DNA of 64,000 nt. Origin: Eunapius fragilis. Its lineage: Eukaryota > Porifera > Demospongiae > Spongillida > Spongillidae. Made by a program: the position numbers and the translations under genes. How positions within the stretch are numbered: the first letter of the stretch is position 1; the number at the start of each line of letters is the position of its first letter. The notes beneath the pieces are model-generated. The model worked only from the letters and a program-made list of their open reading frames with translations, was not told where the DNA came from and ran no database searches. Of this stretch, positions 1-9,866 are shown one piece after another. Where the stretch lies: assembly GCA_963681505.1 (NCBI GenBank), contig OY811972.1, positions 15,915,110 to 15,979,109 on the forward strand. Direction: 5' to 3'.

Positions 1-200
1 GGATTGCTGCACTATTGCGGGATCAATCTGCAATATGTTATTCGGCACAATTCGGCGCGCTGCGACCGATTGCTGCACTTTGACGGCTTCAATCTGCAAC
101 AATTCAGCGCAATTCGGCGCGCTGCGACGGATTCCTGCACTTTCGCAGGATCAATCTGTAACAATTCGGGGCAATTCGGCGCGCCGAGACCGATTGCTTA
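1..200. repeat. 61-bp minisatellite, first block (about 3 units)
   Basis: A unit of about 61 bp recurs head to tail. The landmark CAATTCGGCGCGC appears near 50, 110 and 172, and CAATCTGCAA or CAATCTGTAA appears once per unit. Units differ by scattered substitutions, so the block is moderately old. It runs directly into the GT-rich microsatellite near 199. A second block of the same unit lies at 579-691, offset 489 bp. The frames open through it (for example from 35) simply continue into the microsatellite and are not genes. Confidence 0.85.
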
Positions 201-578
201 GTGGTAGTGGGATTGGTAGTGGTAGTGGTAGTGGGATTGGTAGTGGGATTGGTAGTGGTAGTGGTAAGGGCAGTTGGATTGGTAGTGGGATTGGTAATGG
301 TAGTGGTAGTGGTAGTGGGATTGTTAGAGATAGTGGTAGAGGAAGTGGGATTGGTAGTGGTAATAGGAGTGGGATTGGTAGTGGGATTAGTAGTGGTAGT
401 GGTAGAGGTAGTGGGATTGGTAGTGGTAGTGGTAGTGGGATTGGTATTGGGATTGGTATTGAGATTGGTAGTAGTAGTGGTAGTGGTAGTGGGATTGGTA
501 ATGGGAGTGGTAATGGGATTGGTAGTGGTAGAGGTAGTGAGATTGGTATTGAGATTGGTAGTGGTAGTGGTAGTGGTT
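199..578 (+). repeat. GGTAGT/GGGATT microsatellite, nearly C-free plus strand
   Basis: This is an irregular array of GGTAGT and GGGATT hexamers with occasional variants such as GGTAAT, GGTAGA and GGTATT. The plus strand has one C in about 380 bp, near 271, which is extreme strand asymmetry. Because the unit is 6 bp and stop-free in some frames, open frames encoding Gly-Ser, Val/Leu or Pro/Leu runs arise automatically. Closely spaced GG and GGG runs could support two-tier G-quadruplexes or R-loops; that is an inference. Confidence 0.92.
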
Positions 579-691
579 CAATCTGCAAAAATTCAGCACA
601 ATTCGGCGCGCTGCGACGGATGCCTGTACTTTCGCAGGATCAATCTGTAACAATTCGGGGCAATTCGGCGCACCGAGACCGATTGCTTAGT
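579..691. repeat. 61-bp minisatellite, second block
   Basis: This is a copy of the 90-202 segment at an offset of 489 bp, with a handful of substitutions. It is again followed by GCTTAGTGGTAGTGGG leading into the microsatellite. The minisatellite and microsatellite therefore form one compound unit of about 490 bp that was duplicated as a whole. Confidence 0.85.
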
Positions 692-863
692 GGTAGTGGG
701 ATTGGTAGTGGTAGTGGTAGTGGGATTGGTAGTGGGATTGGTAGTGGTAGTGGTAGTGGTAGTGGGATTTGTAGTGGTAGTGGTAGTGGTTGTGGGATTG
801 GTAGTGGATTGGTAGAGGGATTGGTAGTGGGATTGGTAGTGGTAGTGGTAGTGGGATTGGTAG
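688..863 (+). repeat. GGTAGT/GGGATT microsatellite, second block
   Basis: This is the same hexamer array as 199-578, and its plus strand contains no C. It ends abruptly at about 863, where sequence resembling a retroelement terminal repeat begins. Confidence 0.9.
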
Positions 864-987
864 TGTAGCGCATGCGTAGAATTAATGGTGCGGTGTCATG
901 CTCATGCGCACTAGTTGTATACACCATTATTTAAGCCGCTGTATTATGTACCGAGTCTTTCGATGATTAAACTGATTTGACGTCACA
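864..987 (+). mobile_element. Candidate 5' LTR of a Ty3/Gypsy-like fossil
   Basis: About 124 bp of non-repetitive sequence begins TGTAG and ends TCACA, giving the usual TG...CA termini. It lies immediately upstream of a primer-binding site, with one base between. A TATTTAAG box near 920 could be a core promoter. No matching 3' LTR is recognisable in the window, so the left boundary rests on the TG start and the edge of the microsatellite. This is inferred from position, not from a second copy. Confidence 0.45.
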
Positions 988-988
988 C

Positions 989-1006
989 TGGTGTCAGAAG
1001 TGGGAT
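989..1006 (+). other. Retroelement primer-binding site, tRNA-Leu type
   Basis: TGGTGTCAGAAGTGGGAT is complementary to the 3' end of animal tRNA-Leu (ATCCCACTTCTGACA plus CCA), over 18 nt with no mismatch to the tRNA-Leu(CAG) end I recall. It follows the LTR candidate by one base and overlaps the first ATG of the gag remnant. This is the expected order for a Ty3/Gypsy element and supports the plus-strand orientation of the fossil. Confidence 0.65.
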
Positions 1007-1451
1007 GGCCACCGAAGAGCAAGACATGGAGGTTGACAGGCAAGTTCCCACAAGTGGCGCTAATCCTTTACAGGAAGGAGCAGGCGTAAGAACCACCAGG
1101 TTTAGCGTGCGGCCACCTTCGCGATTTGCGGGAAAGGGAGCTGACTTTGCTATATGGATTCAGCGCATCGAGCTCTACTTTAAGGAAGCCGGAGTTCCGA
1201 ACGATAAGCAAGGGTAGGAACTGGTCTCTTTGTTGGAGGATGAGCCATTCCGTATTGTAAGTCAAATGGGTTTGTTGGATGTAGAAACTGGGGTTGACTA
1301 TGCAGCTGTGAAGAAATGTCTCGAGGGACAGTATGCTCCGCTAGGGGTAGAGCTGGATTGGCAGAGGAAGTTCCATGCAGCGCAGCAGAAACAGACGGAG
1401 TCCTTAATAACGGTTTACCCGCGGATATTCATTGACGCTATTTGTACGTAA
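1005..1451 (+). mobile_element. Ty3/Gypsy-like gag remnant (fossil, broken)
   Basis: The sequence beginning at the ATG that overlaps the primer site resembles the N-terminal half of a Ty3/Gypsy Gag. A proline-rich stretch leads into a P-S-R-F-x-G-K-G-A-D-F-x-x-W-I motif, as in the retrotransposon gag domain (F...W...E.YF), followed by a segment with L-E-G-Q-Y and W-x-R-K-F. Gag of this kind packages the element RNA in a capsid. The copy is broken, with a few breaks, and stops well short of a whole gag; no zinc-knuckle region is visible. Likely clade Mag-like or a relative, judged only from the primer type and motif style. It is an old fossil, not functional. Confidence 0.7.
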
Positions 1452-1514
1452 CCGCGGAATTAATTTTGTGGATAATTTAATTTTAGATATCTTGCGATTG
1501 GCGCCTGACAACTT

Positions 1515-1829
1515 TTGAACTGAACAACTTTTCTATGTGCGACTTTTTGAAATGGGATAGATCAGTTTTTCAGGTACACGCTAATGCCAGCCGATCGGCT
1601 GTACGCTTTAGGTAAGATTACTAACGCGCGGATCGAGGTGTTCAATTAGACGCACTGGTTGACACGGGCACTGTGAAGCAGGCAGATGGAGACTGCTGAC
1701 GTCTTATTGAGAGGTAAGTATATGAGAGTGGTAAGAAGTATAAGACAATCTGTTTGTACGCGCGGATTGTGTGGAAGCCTGCGTTATCGAAGGGTATCGT
1801 TGGAGTATTGACGATGGATAATTCTTTTT
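1515..1829 (+). mobile_element. Retroelement-derived segment, copy 1, with protease-like box
   Basis: This diverged copy matches 1955-2262 in the same orientation. Shared landmarks in order are CTATGT near 1530, TTCAGGTACACGCTAATGCC near 1570, the block around GACGCACTGGTTGACACG near 1650, GTAAGTATAT near 1713, and the terminal ATAATTCTTTTTT at 1818-1830. One short stretch reads A-L-V-D-T-G, the active-site signature of retroviral-type aspartic proteases, which fits a position downstream of gag. The copy is decayed and no intact frame remains. The protease assignment rests on that short box only. Confidence 0.45.
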
Positions 1830-1941
1830 TAGTCGCGTACCCAGACCCACCCTTACGTAAGCATTATCGCATTATGTATAATACTCATAATGCGATAATG
1901 CTTACGTAAGGGTGGGTCTGGGTACGAGACTAATTCTTTTT
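1819..1941. mobile_element. 102-bp foldback (MITE-like) hairpin with target-site duplications
   Basis: Positions 1836-1876 and 1886-1926 are perfect 41-bp inverted repeats around a 9-bp loop (TATAATACT). With one mismatch at 1835/1927 the stem extends to AGTC...GACT at 1831-1931. The element is flanked by the direct repeat TAATTCTTTTT at 1819-1829 and 1931-1941. The related segment ending near 2262 carries a single ATAATTCTTTTTTGAGCC and no hairpin, so it represents the empty site. A duplication of 10-11 bp is in the range known for Mutator-like elements; Foldback-type elements are an alternative. The nearly perfect arms suggest a young insertion. No internal gene could fit. Confidence 0.8.
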
Positions 1942-1954
1942 AGAGCCACCGCTT

Positions 1955-2262
1955 TTGATGTGAACAAAATGACTTTCCTATGTCCAACGTTTTTGAAAAT
2001 TGAATTGATTCCGTTGTTCAGGTACACACTAATGCCAGCCGATTGGTTATACGGTCTAGAGAAGGTGACTAGCGCTTTGGTAATGATATTCCAATCAGAC
2101 GCTCTGGTGGACATGGATGCAGAGAAGCGCAGGCAGGTGGAAACTGTTTTTGTCCTCTGAAAAGTAAGTATATAAGAGTGTTACTAAGCACAGACAACCT
2201 TTTTGTACAAGCGGGTTGTTTGGAAGTTGTGGTATTGATAATTCTTTTTTGAGCCATTGGAC
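1955..2262 (+). mobile_element. Retroelement-derived segment, copy 2
   Basis: This is homologous to 1515-1829 and keeps the same landmarks (CTATGT, TTCAGGTACACACTAATGCC, GACGCTCTGGTGGACATG, GTAAGTATATAAGAG and ATAATTCTTTTTT). Divergence between the copies looks like roughly a quarter of positions by eye, so the duplication is old. It is decayed beyond assignment on its own. Its right part, from 2104, was later copied again in the 1177-bp duplication. Confidence 0.5.
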
Positions 2263-3280
2263 TGTCATGTATATCTTTTTAGTACGTTTAGTTATAGTGG
2301 TAGCCAATGGTTGTGACGCACGAGGGTGGCATGCTTGTGAAGCATTGGGATAGCATGCTTGTGACAATGGGGGTGCATGGGGGTAGCACACTCTTGATGC
2401 ATGCGGTAGCATGCTTGTGATGCATGGGGGTAGCACACTTGTGACCCATGGGGGAAGCACACTTGTGATGCATGGGGTAGCACACTTGTGACGCATCGGG
2501 GTAGCACACTTGTAACGCATGGGGGTAGCACACTTGTGACACATGGGGTAACACACTTGTGACGCATGGGGGTAGCACACTTGTGACGCATGGGGGTAGC
2601 ACACTTGTAACGCATGGGGGTAGCACACTTGTGACACATGGGGGTAGCACACTTGTGACACATGGGGGTAGCACACTTGTGACACATGGGGTAACACACT
2701 TGTGACGCATGGGGGTAGCACACTTGTGACGCATGGGGGTAGCACACTTGTAACGCATGGGGGTAGCACACTTGTGACACATGGGGGTAGCACACTTGTG
2801 ACACATGGGGGTAGCACACTTGTGACACATGGGGTAACACACTTGTGACGCATGGGGGTAGCACACTTGTGACACATGGGGGTAGCACACGTGACACATG
2901 GGGGTACCATGCTTGTGACGCATGGGGGTAGCACACTTGTGACACATGGGGGTGGCACACTTGTGACGCATGGGGGTAGCACACTTATGACGCATGGGGG
3001 TAGCACACTTGTGACACATGGGGGTGGCACACTTGTGACGCATGGGGGTAGCACACTTGTGACGCATGGGGGTGGCACACTTGTGACGCATGGGGGTAGC
3101 ACACTTGTGACGCATGGGGGTGGCACACTTGTGACGCATGGGGGTAGCACACTTGTGACACATGGGGGTAGCACACGTGACACATGGGGGTACCATGCTT
3201 GTGACGCATGGGGGTAGCACACTTGTGACGCATGGGGGTGGCACACTTGTGACGCATGGGGGTAGCACACTTGTGACGCA
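2104..3280. repeat. 1177-bp tandem duplication, copy 1
   Basis: This copy starts at CTGGTGGACATGGATGC inside the retroelement-derived segment, runs through the left edge of satellite A and ends inside the satellite. The next copy follows directly. Stretches compared by eye, and the conceptual translations at 2292-2984 and 3469-4161, are identical. The duplication is therefore very recent, or it is an assembly duplication. Confidence 0.9.
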
Positions 3281-4457
3281 CTGGTGGACATGGATGCAGA
3301 GAAGCGCAGGCAGGTGGAAACTGTTTTTGTCCTCTGAAAAGTAAGTATATAAGAGTGTTACTAAGCACAGACAACCTTTTTGTACAAGCGGGTTGTTTGG
3401 AAGTTGTGGTATTGATAATTCTTTTTTGAGCCATTGGACTGTCATGTATATCTTTTTAGTACGTTTAGTTATAGTGGTAGCCAATGGTTGTGACGCACGA
3501 GGGTGGCATGCTTGTGAAGCATTGGGATAGCATGCTTGTGACAATGGGGGTGCATGGGGGTAGCACACTCTTGATGCATGCGGTAGCATGCTTGTGATGC
3601 ATGGGGGTAGCACACTTGTGACCCATGGGGGAAGCACACTTGTGATGCATGGGGTAGCACACTTGTGACGCATCGGGGTAGCACACTTGTAACGCATGGG
3701 GGTAGCACACTTGTGACACATGGGGTAACACACTTGTGACGCATGGGGGTAGCACACTTGTGACGCATGGGGGTAGCACACTTGTAACGCATGGGGGTAG
3801 CACACTTGTGACACATGGGGGTAGCACACTTGTGACACATGGGGGTAGCACACTTGTGACACATGGGGTAACACACTTGTGACGCATGGGGGTAGCACAC
3901 TTGTGACGCATGGGGGTAGCACACTTGTAACGCATGGGGGTAGCACACTTGTGACACATGGGGGTAGCACACTTGTGACACATGGGGGTAGCACACTTGT
4001 GACACATGGGGTAACACACTTGTGACGCATGGGGGTAGCACACTTGTGACACATGGGGGTAGCACACGTGACACATGGGGGTACCATGCTTGTGACGCAT
4101 GGGGGTAGCACACTTGTGACACATGGGGGTGGCACACTTGTGACGCATGGGGGTAGCACACTTATGACGCATGGGGGTAGCACACTTGTGACACATGGGG
4201 GTGGCACACTTGTGACGCATGGGGGTAGCACACTTGTGACGCATGGGGGTGGCACACTTGTGACGCATGGGGGTAGCACACTTGTGACGCATGGGGGTGG
4301 CACACTTGTGACGCATGGGGGTAGCACACTTGTGACACATGGGGGTAGCACACGTGACACATGGGGGTACCATGCTTGTGACGCATGGGGGTAGCACACT
4401 TGTGACGCATGGGGGTGGCACACTTGTGACGCATGGGGGTAGCACACTTGTGACGCA
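3281..4457. repeat. 1177-bp tandem duplication, copy 2
   Basis: Positions 3281 onward repeat 2104 onward at a constant offset of 1177 bp. The left junction reads TTGTGACGCA then CTGGTGGACA, whereas the original flank reads CAGACGCT then CTGGTGGACA. Both sides share GACGC next to the breakpoint, which suggests microhomology. The first 200 bp or so (3281-3477) is an island of non-satellite sequence stranded inside satellite A. Confidence 0.9.
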
Positions 4458-7400
4458 TGGGGGTGGCACACTTGTGACGCATGGGGGTAGCACACTTGTG
4501 ACACATGGGGGTAGCACACGTGACACATGGGGGTAGCACACTTGTGACGCATGGGGGTAGCACAATTGTGACGCATGGGGGTGGCACACTTGTGACGCAT
4601 GGGGGTGGCACACTTGTGACACATGGGGGTAGCACACGTGACACATGGGGGTACCATGCTTGTGACGCATGGGGGTAGCACACTTGTGACACATGGGGGT
4701 GGCACACTTGTGACGCATGGGGGTAGCACACTTGTGACGCATGGGGGTAGCACACTTGTGACGCATGGGGGTAGCACACTTGTGACGCATGGAGGTAGCA
4801 CACTTGTGACGCATGGGGGTAGCTCACTTGTGACCCATGGGGGTAGCACACTTGTGACGCATGGGGGTAGCACACTTGTGACGCATGGGGGTAGCACACA
4901 TGTAACGCATGGGGGTAGCACACTTGTGACGCATGGGGGTAGCACACTTGTGACGCATGGGGGTAGCACACTTGTGACGCATGGGTGTAGCACACTTGTG
5001 ACGCATGGGGGTGGCTCACTTGTGACGCATGGGGGTAGCACACTTGTGACGCATGGGGGTAGCACACATGTAACGCATGGGGGTAGCACACTTGTGACGC
5101 ATGGGGGTGGCACACTTGTGACGCATGGGGGTAGCACACTTGTGACGCATGGGGGTGGCACACTTGTGACGCATGGGGGTAGCACACTTGTGACGCATGG
5201 GGGTAGCACACTTGTGACGCATGGGGGTAGCACACTTGTGACGCATGGGTGTAGCACACTTGTGACGCATGGGGGTGGCTCACTTGTGACGCATGGGGGT
5301 AGCACACTTGTGACGCATGGGGGTAGCACACATGTAACGCATGGGGGTAGCACACTTGTGACGCATGGGGGTGGCACACTTGTGACGCATGGGGGTAGCA
5401 CACTTGTGACGCATGGGGGTGGCACACTTGTGACGCATGGGGGTAGCACACTTGTGACACATGGGGGTGGCACACTTGTGACGCATGGGGGTAGCACACT
5501 TATGACGCATGGGGGTAGCACACTTGTGACACATGGGGGTGGCACACTTGTGACGCATGGGGGTAGCACACTTGTGACGCATGGGGGTAGCACACTTGTG
5601 ACGCATGGGTGTAGCACACTTGTGACGCATGGGGGTGGCTCACTTGTGACGCATGGGGGTAGCACACTTGTGACGCATGGGGGTAGCACACATGTAACGC
5701 ATGGGGGTAGCACACTTGTGACGCATGGGGGTGGCACACTTGTGACGCATGGGGGTAGCACACTTGTGACGCATGGGGGTGGCACACTTGTGACGCATGG
5801 GGGTAGCACACTTGTGACACATGGGGGTGGCACACTTGTGACGCATGGGGGTAGCACACTTATGACGCATGGGGGTAGCACACTTGTGACACATGGGGGT
5901 GGCACACTTGTGACGCATGGGGGTAGCACACTTGTGACGCATGGGGGTGGCACACTTGTGACGCATGGGGGTAGCACACTTGTGACGCATGGGGGTGGCA
6001 CACTTGTGACGCATGGGGGTAGCACACTTGTGACACATGGGGGTAGCACACGTGACACATGGGGGTACCATGCTTGTGACGCATGGGGGTAGCACACTTG
6101 TGACGCATGGGGGTGGCACACTTGTGACGCATGGGGGTAGCACACTTGTGACGCATGGGGGTGGCACACTTGTGACGCATGGGGGTAGCACACTTGTGAC
6201 ACATGGGGGTAGCACACGTGACACATGGGGGTAGCACACTTGTGACACATGGGGGTAGCACAATTGTGACGCATGGGGGTGGCACACTTGTGACGCATGG
6301 GGGTGGCACACTTGTGACACATGGGGGTAGCACACGTGACACATGGGGGTACCATGCTTGTGACGCATGGGGGTAGCACACTTGTGACACATGGGGGTGG
6401 CACACTTGTGACGCATGGGGGTAGCACACTTGTGACGCATGGGGGTAGCACACTTGTGACGCATGGGGGTAGCACACTTGTGACGCATGGAGGTAGCACA
6501 CTTGTGACGCATGGGGGTAGCACACTTGTGACGCATGGAGGTAGCACACTTGTGACGCATGGGGGTAGCTCACTTGTGACCCATGGGGGTAGCACACTTG
6601 TGACGCATGGGGGTAGCACACTTGTGACGCATGGGGGTAGCACACATGTAACGCATGGGGGTAGCACACTTGTGACGCATGGGGGTAGCACACTTGTGAC
6701 GCATGGGGGTAGCACACTTGTGACGCATGGGTGTAGCACACTTGTGACGCATGGGGGTGGCTCACTTGTGACGCATGGGGGTAGCACACTTGTGACGCAT
6801 GGGGGTAGCACACATGTAACGCATGGGGGTAGCACACTTGTGACGCATGGGGGTGGCACACTTGTGACGCATGGGGGTAGCACACTTGTGACGCATGGGG
6901 GTGGCACACTTGTGACGCATGGGGGTAGCACACTTGTGACACATGGGGGTGGCACACTTGTGACGCATGGGGGTAGCACACTTGTGACACATGGGGGTGG
7001 CACACTTGTGACGCATGGGGGTAGCACACTTGTGACGCATGGGGGTAGCACACTTGTGACGCATGGGTGTAGCACACTTGTGACGCATGGGGGTGGCTCA
7101 CTTGTGACGCATGGGGGTAGCACACTTGTGACGCATGGGGGTAGCACACATGTAACGCATGGGGGTAGCACACTTGTGACGCATGGGGGTGGCACACTTG
7201 TGACGCATGGGGGTAGCACACATGTGACGCATGGGGGTGGCACACTTGTGACGCATGGGGGTAGCACACTTGTGACGCATGGGGGTAGCACACTTGTGAC
7301 GCATGGGGGTAGCACACTTGTGACGCATGGGTGTAGCACACTTGTGACGCATGGGGGTGGCTCACTTGTGACGCATGGGGGTAGCACACTTGTGACGCAT

Positions 7401-8053
7401 GGGGGTAGCACACATGTAACGCATGGGGGTAGCACACTTGTGACGCATGGGGGTAGCACACTTGTGACGCATGGGGGTGGCACACTTGTGACGCATGGGG
7501 GTAGCACACTTGTGACACATGGGGGTAGCACACGTGACACATGGGGGTAGCACACTTGTGACACATGGGGGTAGCACAATTGTGACGCATGGGGGTGGCA
7601 CACTTGTGACGCATGGGGGTGGCACACTTGTGACACATGGGGGTAGCACACGTGACACATGGGGGTACCATGCTTGTGACGCATGGGGGTAGCACACTTG
7701 TGACACATGGGGGTGGCACACTTGTGACGCATGGGGGTAGCACACTTGTGACGCATGGGGGTAGCACACTTGTGACGCATGGGGGTAGCACACTTGTGAC
7801 GCATGGAGGTAGCACACTTGTGACGCATGGGGGTAGCTCACTTGTGACCCATGGGGGTAGCACACTTGTGACGCATGGGGGTAGCACACTTGTGACGCAT
7901 GGGGGTAGCACACATGTAACGCATGGGGGTAGCACACTTGTGACGCATGGGGGTAGCACACTTGTGACGCATGGGGGTAGCACACTTGTGACGCATGGGT
8001 GTAGCACACTTGTGACGCATGGGGGTGGCTCACTTGTGACGCATGTGGGGTAG
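4339..8053 (+). repeat. Higher-order repeats in satellite A (1698- and 1316-bp offsets)
   Basis: Runs of variant units recur in the same order. The 4339-4536 pattern returns at 6037-6234, and the 4623 pattern returns at 6321 (offset 1698) and again at 7637 (offset 1316). Neither offset is a multiple of 24. Each is short by a multiple of 2 bp, as expected if the segments contain a few 22-bp units. The array grew by copying multi-unit segments, not single units. Confidence 0.8.
5190..5948 (+). repeat. 360-bp tandem duplication within satellite A
   Basis: From about 5190 to 5588 the sequence is repeated without visible difference at 5550-5948, an offset of exactly 360 bp (15 units). Shared rare variants (GGGTGTAGCAC, GTGGCTCAC, CACATGTAACG, ACTTATGACG) rule out chance similarity of neighbouring units. 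Confidence 0.85.
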
Positions 8054-9866
8054 CACACTTGTGACGCATGGGGGTAGCACACATGTAACGCATGGGGGTA
8101 GCACACTTGTGACGCATGGGGGTGGCACACTTGTGACGCATGGGGGTAGCACACTTGTGACGCATGGGGGTGGCACACTTGTGACGCATGGGGGTAGCAC
8201 ACTTGTGACGCATGGGGGTAGCACACTTGTGACGCATGGGGGTAGCACACTTGTGACGCATGGGTGTAGCACACTTGTGACGCATGGGGGTGGCTCACTT
8301 GTGACGCATGGGGGTAGCACACTTGTGACGCATGGGGGTAGCACACATGTAACGCATGGGGGTAGCACACTTGTGACGCATGGGGGTGGCACACTTGTGA
8401 CGCATGGGGGTAGCACACTTGTGACGCATGGGGGTGGCACACTTGTGACGCATGGGGGTAGCACACTTGTGACGCATCGGGGTAGCACACTTGTGACGCA
8501 TGGGGGTAGCACACTTGTGACGCATGGGGGTAGCACACTTGTGACACATGGGGGAATCACACTTGTGACGCATTTGGGTAGCACACGTGACACATGGGGG
8601 TACCATGCTTGTGACGCATGGGGGTAGCACACTTGTGACGCATGGGGGTAGCACACTTGTGACGCATGGGGGTGGCACACTTGTGACGCATGGGGGTAGC
8701 ACACTTGTGACGTATGGGGGTAGCACACTTGTGACGCATGTGGGTAGCACACTTGTGATGCATGGGGGTAGCACACTTCTGACACATGGGGGAATCACAC
8801 TTGTGACGCATGGGGGTACCATGCTTGTGACGCATGGGGGTAGCACACTTGTGACGCATGGGGGTAGCACATTTGTGACGCATGGGGGTAGCACACTTGT
8901 GACGCATGGGTGTGGCACACTTGTGACGCATGGGGGTAGCACACTTGTGACGTATGGGGGTAGCACACTTGTGACGCATGGGGGCAGCACACTTGTGATG
9001 CATGGGGGTAGCACACTTCTGACGCATGGGGGAATCACACTTGTGACGCATGGGGGTACCATGCTTGTGACGCATGGGGGTAGCACACTTGTGATGCATG
9101 GGGGAAGCACACTTGTAACACATGGGGGAATCACACTTGTGACGCATGGGGGTAGCACACTTATGACGCATGGGGGTAGCACACTTGTGACGCATGGGGG
9201 TAGCACACTTGTGACGCATGGGGGTAGCACACTTGTGACGCATGGGGGTACCATGCTTGTGACGCATGGGGGTAGCACACTTGTGACGCATGGGGGTAGC
9301 ACACTTGTGACACATGGGGGTACCATGCTTGTGACGCATGGGGGTAGCACACTTGTGACGCATGGGGTGGCACACTTGTGACGCATGGGGGTAGCACACT
9401 TGTGACGCATGGGGGTAGCACACTTGTGACGCATGGGGGTAGCACACTTGTGACGCATGGGGGTAGCACACTTGTGACGCATGGGGGTAGCACACTTGTG
9501 ACACATGGGGGTACCATGCTTGTGACGCATGGGGGTACCATGCTTGTAATGCATGGGGGTAGCACACTCGTGACCCATGGGGGTAGCACACTTTTGACGC
9601 ATGGGGGTAGCACACTTGTGATGCATAGGGTAGCATGCTTGTGACGCATGGGGGTAGCACACTCGTGAAGCATGCGGGTAGCACACTTGTGATGCATGGG
9701 GGTAGCACACTTGTGACACATGGGGTAGCACACTTGTGACGCATGGGGGTAGCACACTTGTGACGCATGGGGGTAGCACACTTGTGATGCATGGTGGCAG
9801 CATATTTTTGACACATGGGGGTAGTATGCTTGTGACACAGGGGGGTACCATGGTTGTGACGCAGGT

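Larger units (their letters stand above)
2300..9866 (+). repeat. Satellite A: 24-bp tandem array, about 300 units
   Basis: The unit reads TGACGCATGG, then GGG, then TAGCACACTTG. Array length divided by 24, less the stranded island at 3281-3477, gives about 300 units. Recurrent variants are ACACATGG or ATGCATGG at the single CpG, GTGGCACAC, GTACCATGC, GTGGCTCAC, CACATGTAACG, and a 22-bp unit (CACACGTGACAC) lacking TT. The outermost units (2300-2530, 9600-9866) are the most degenerate, as is usual at array edges. The unit is stop-free in four of six frames, which fully accounts for the long open frames, including one of 1846 codons on the minus strand at 2288-7828. Confidence 0.97.

Noticed and set aside
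35-868. 277-codon Gly-Ser-rich frame and its Pro/Leu-rich antisense
   Set aside because: They are translations of the GGTAGT/GGGATT microsatellite, with no non-repeat domain.
1912-2160. 82-codon frame running from the hairpin element into the fossil segment
   Set aside because: It starts in the MITE arm and crosses into unrelated decayed sequence. It is a chance frame, not a gene.
2288-7828. 1846-codon open frame on the minus strand (octapeptide repeats such as M-R-H-K-C-A-T-P)
   Set aside because: The 24-bp unit is stop-free in all three minus frames and one plus frame, so long frames are automatic. Frames change wherever a 22-bp unit occurs, and the 1177-bp copy reproduces them exactly. 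No start context, domain or complexity supports a gene.
2300-9866. G-quadruplex array from the G5 run in each satellite A unit
   Set aside because: The runs are 24 bp apart, giving loops of about 19 nt, too long for a convincing intramolecular quadruplex.
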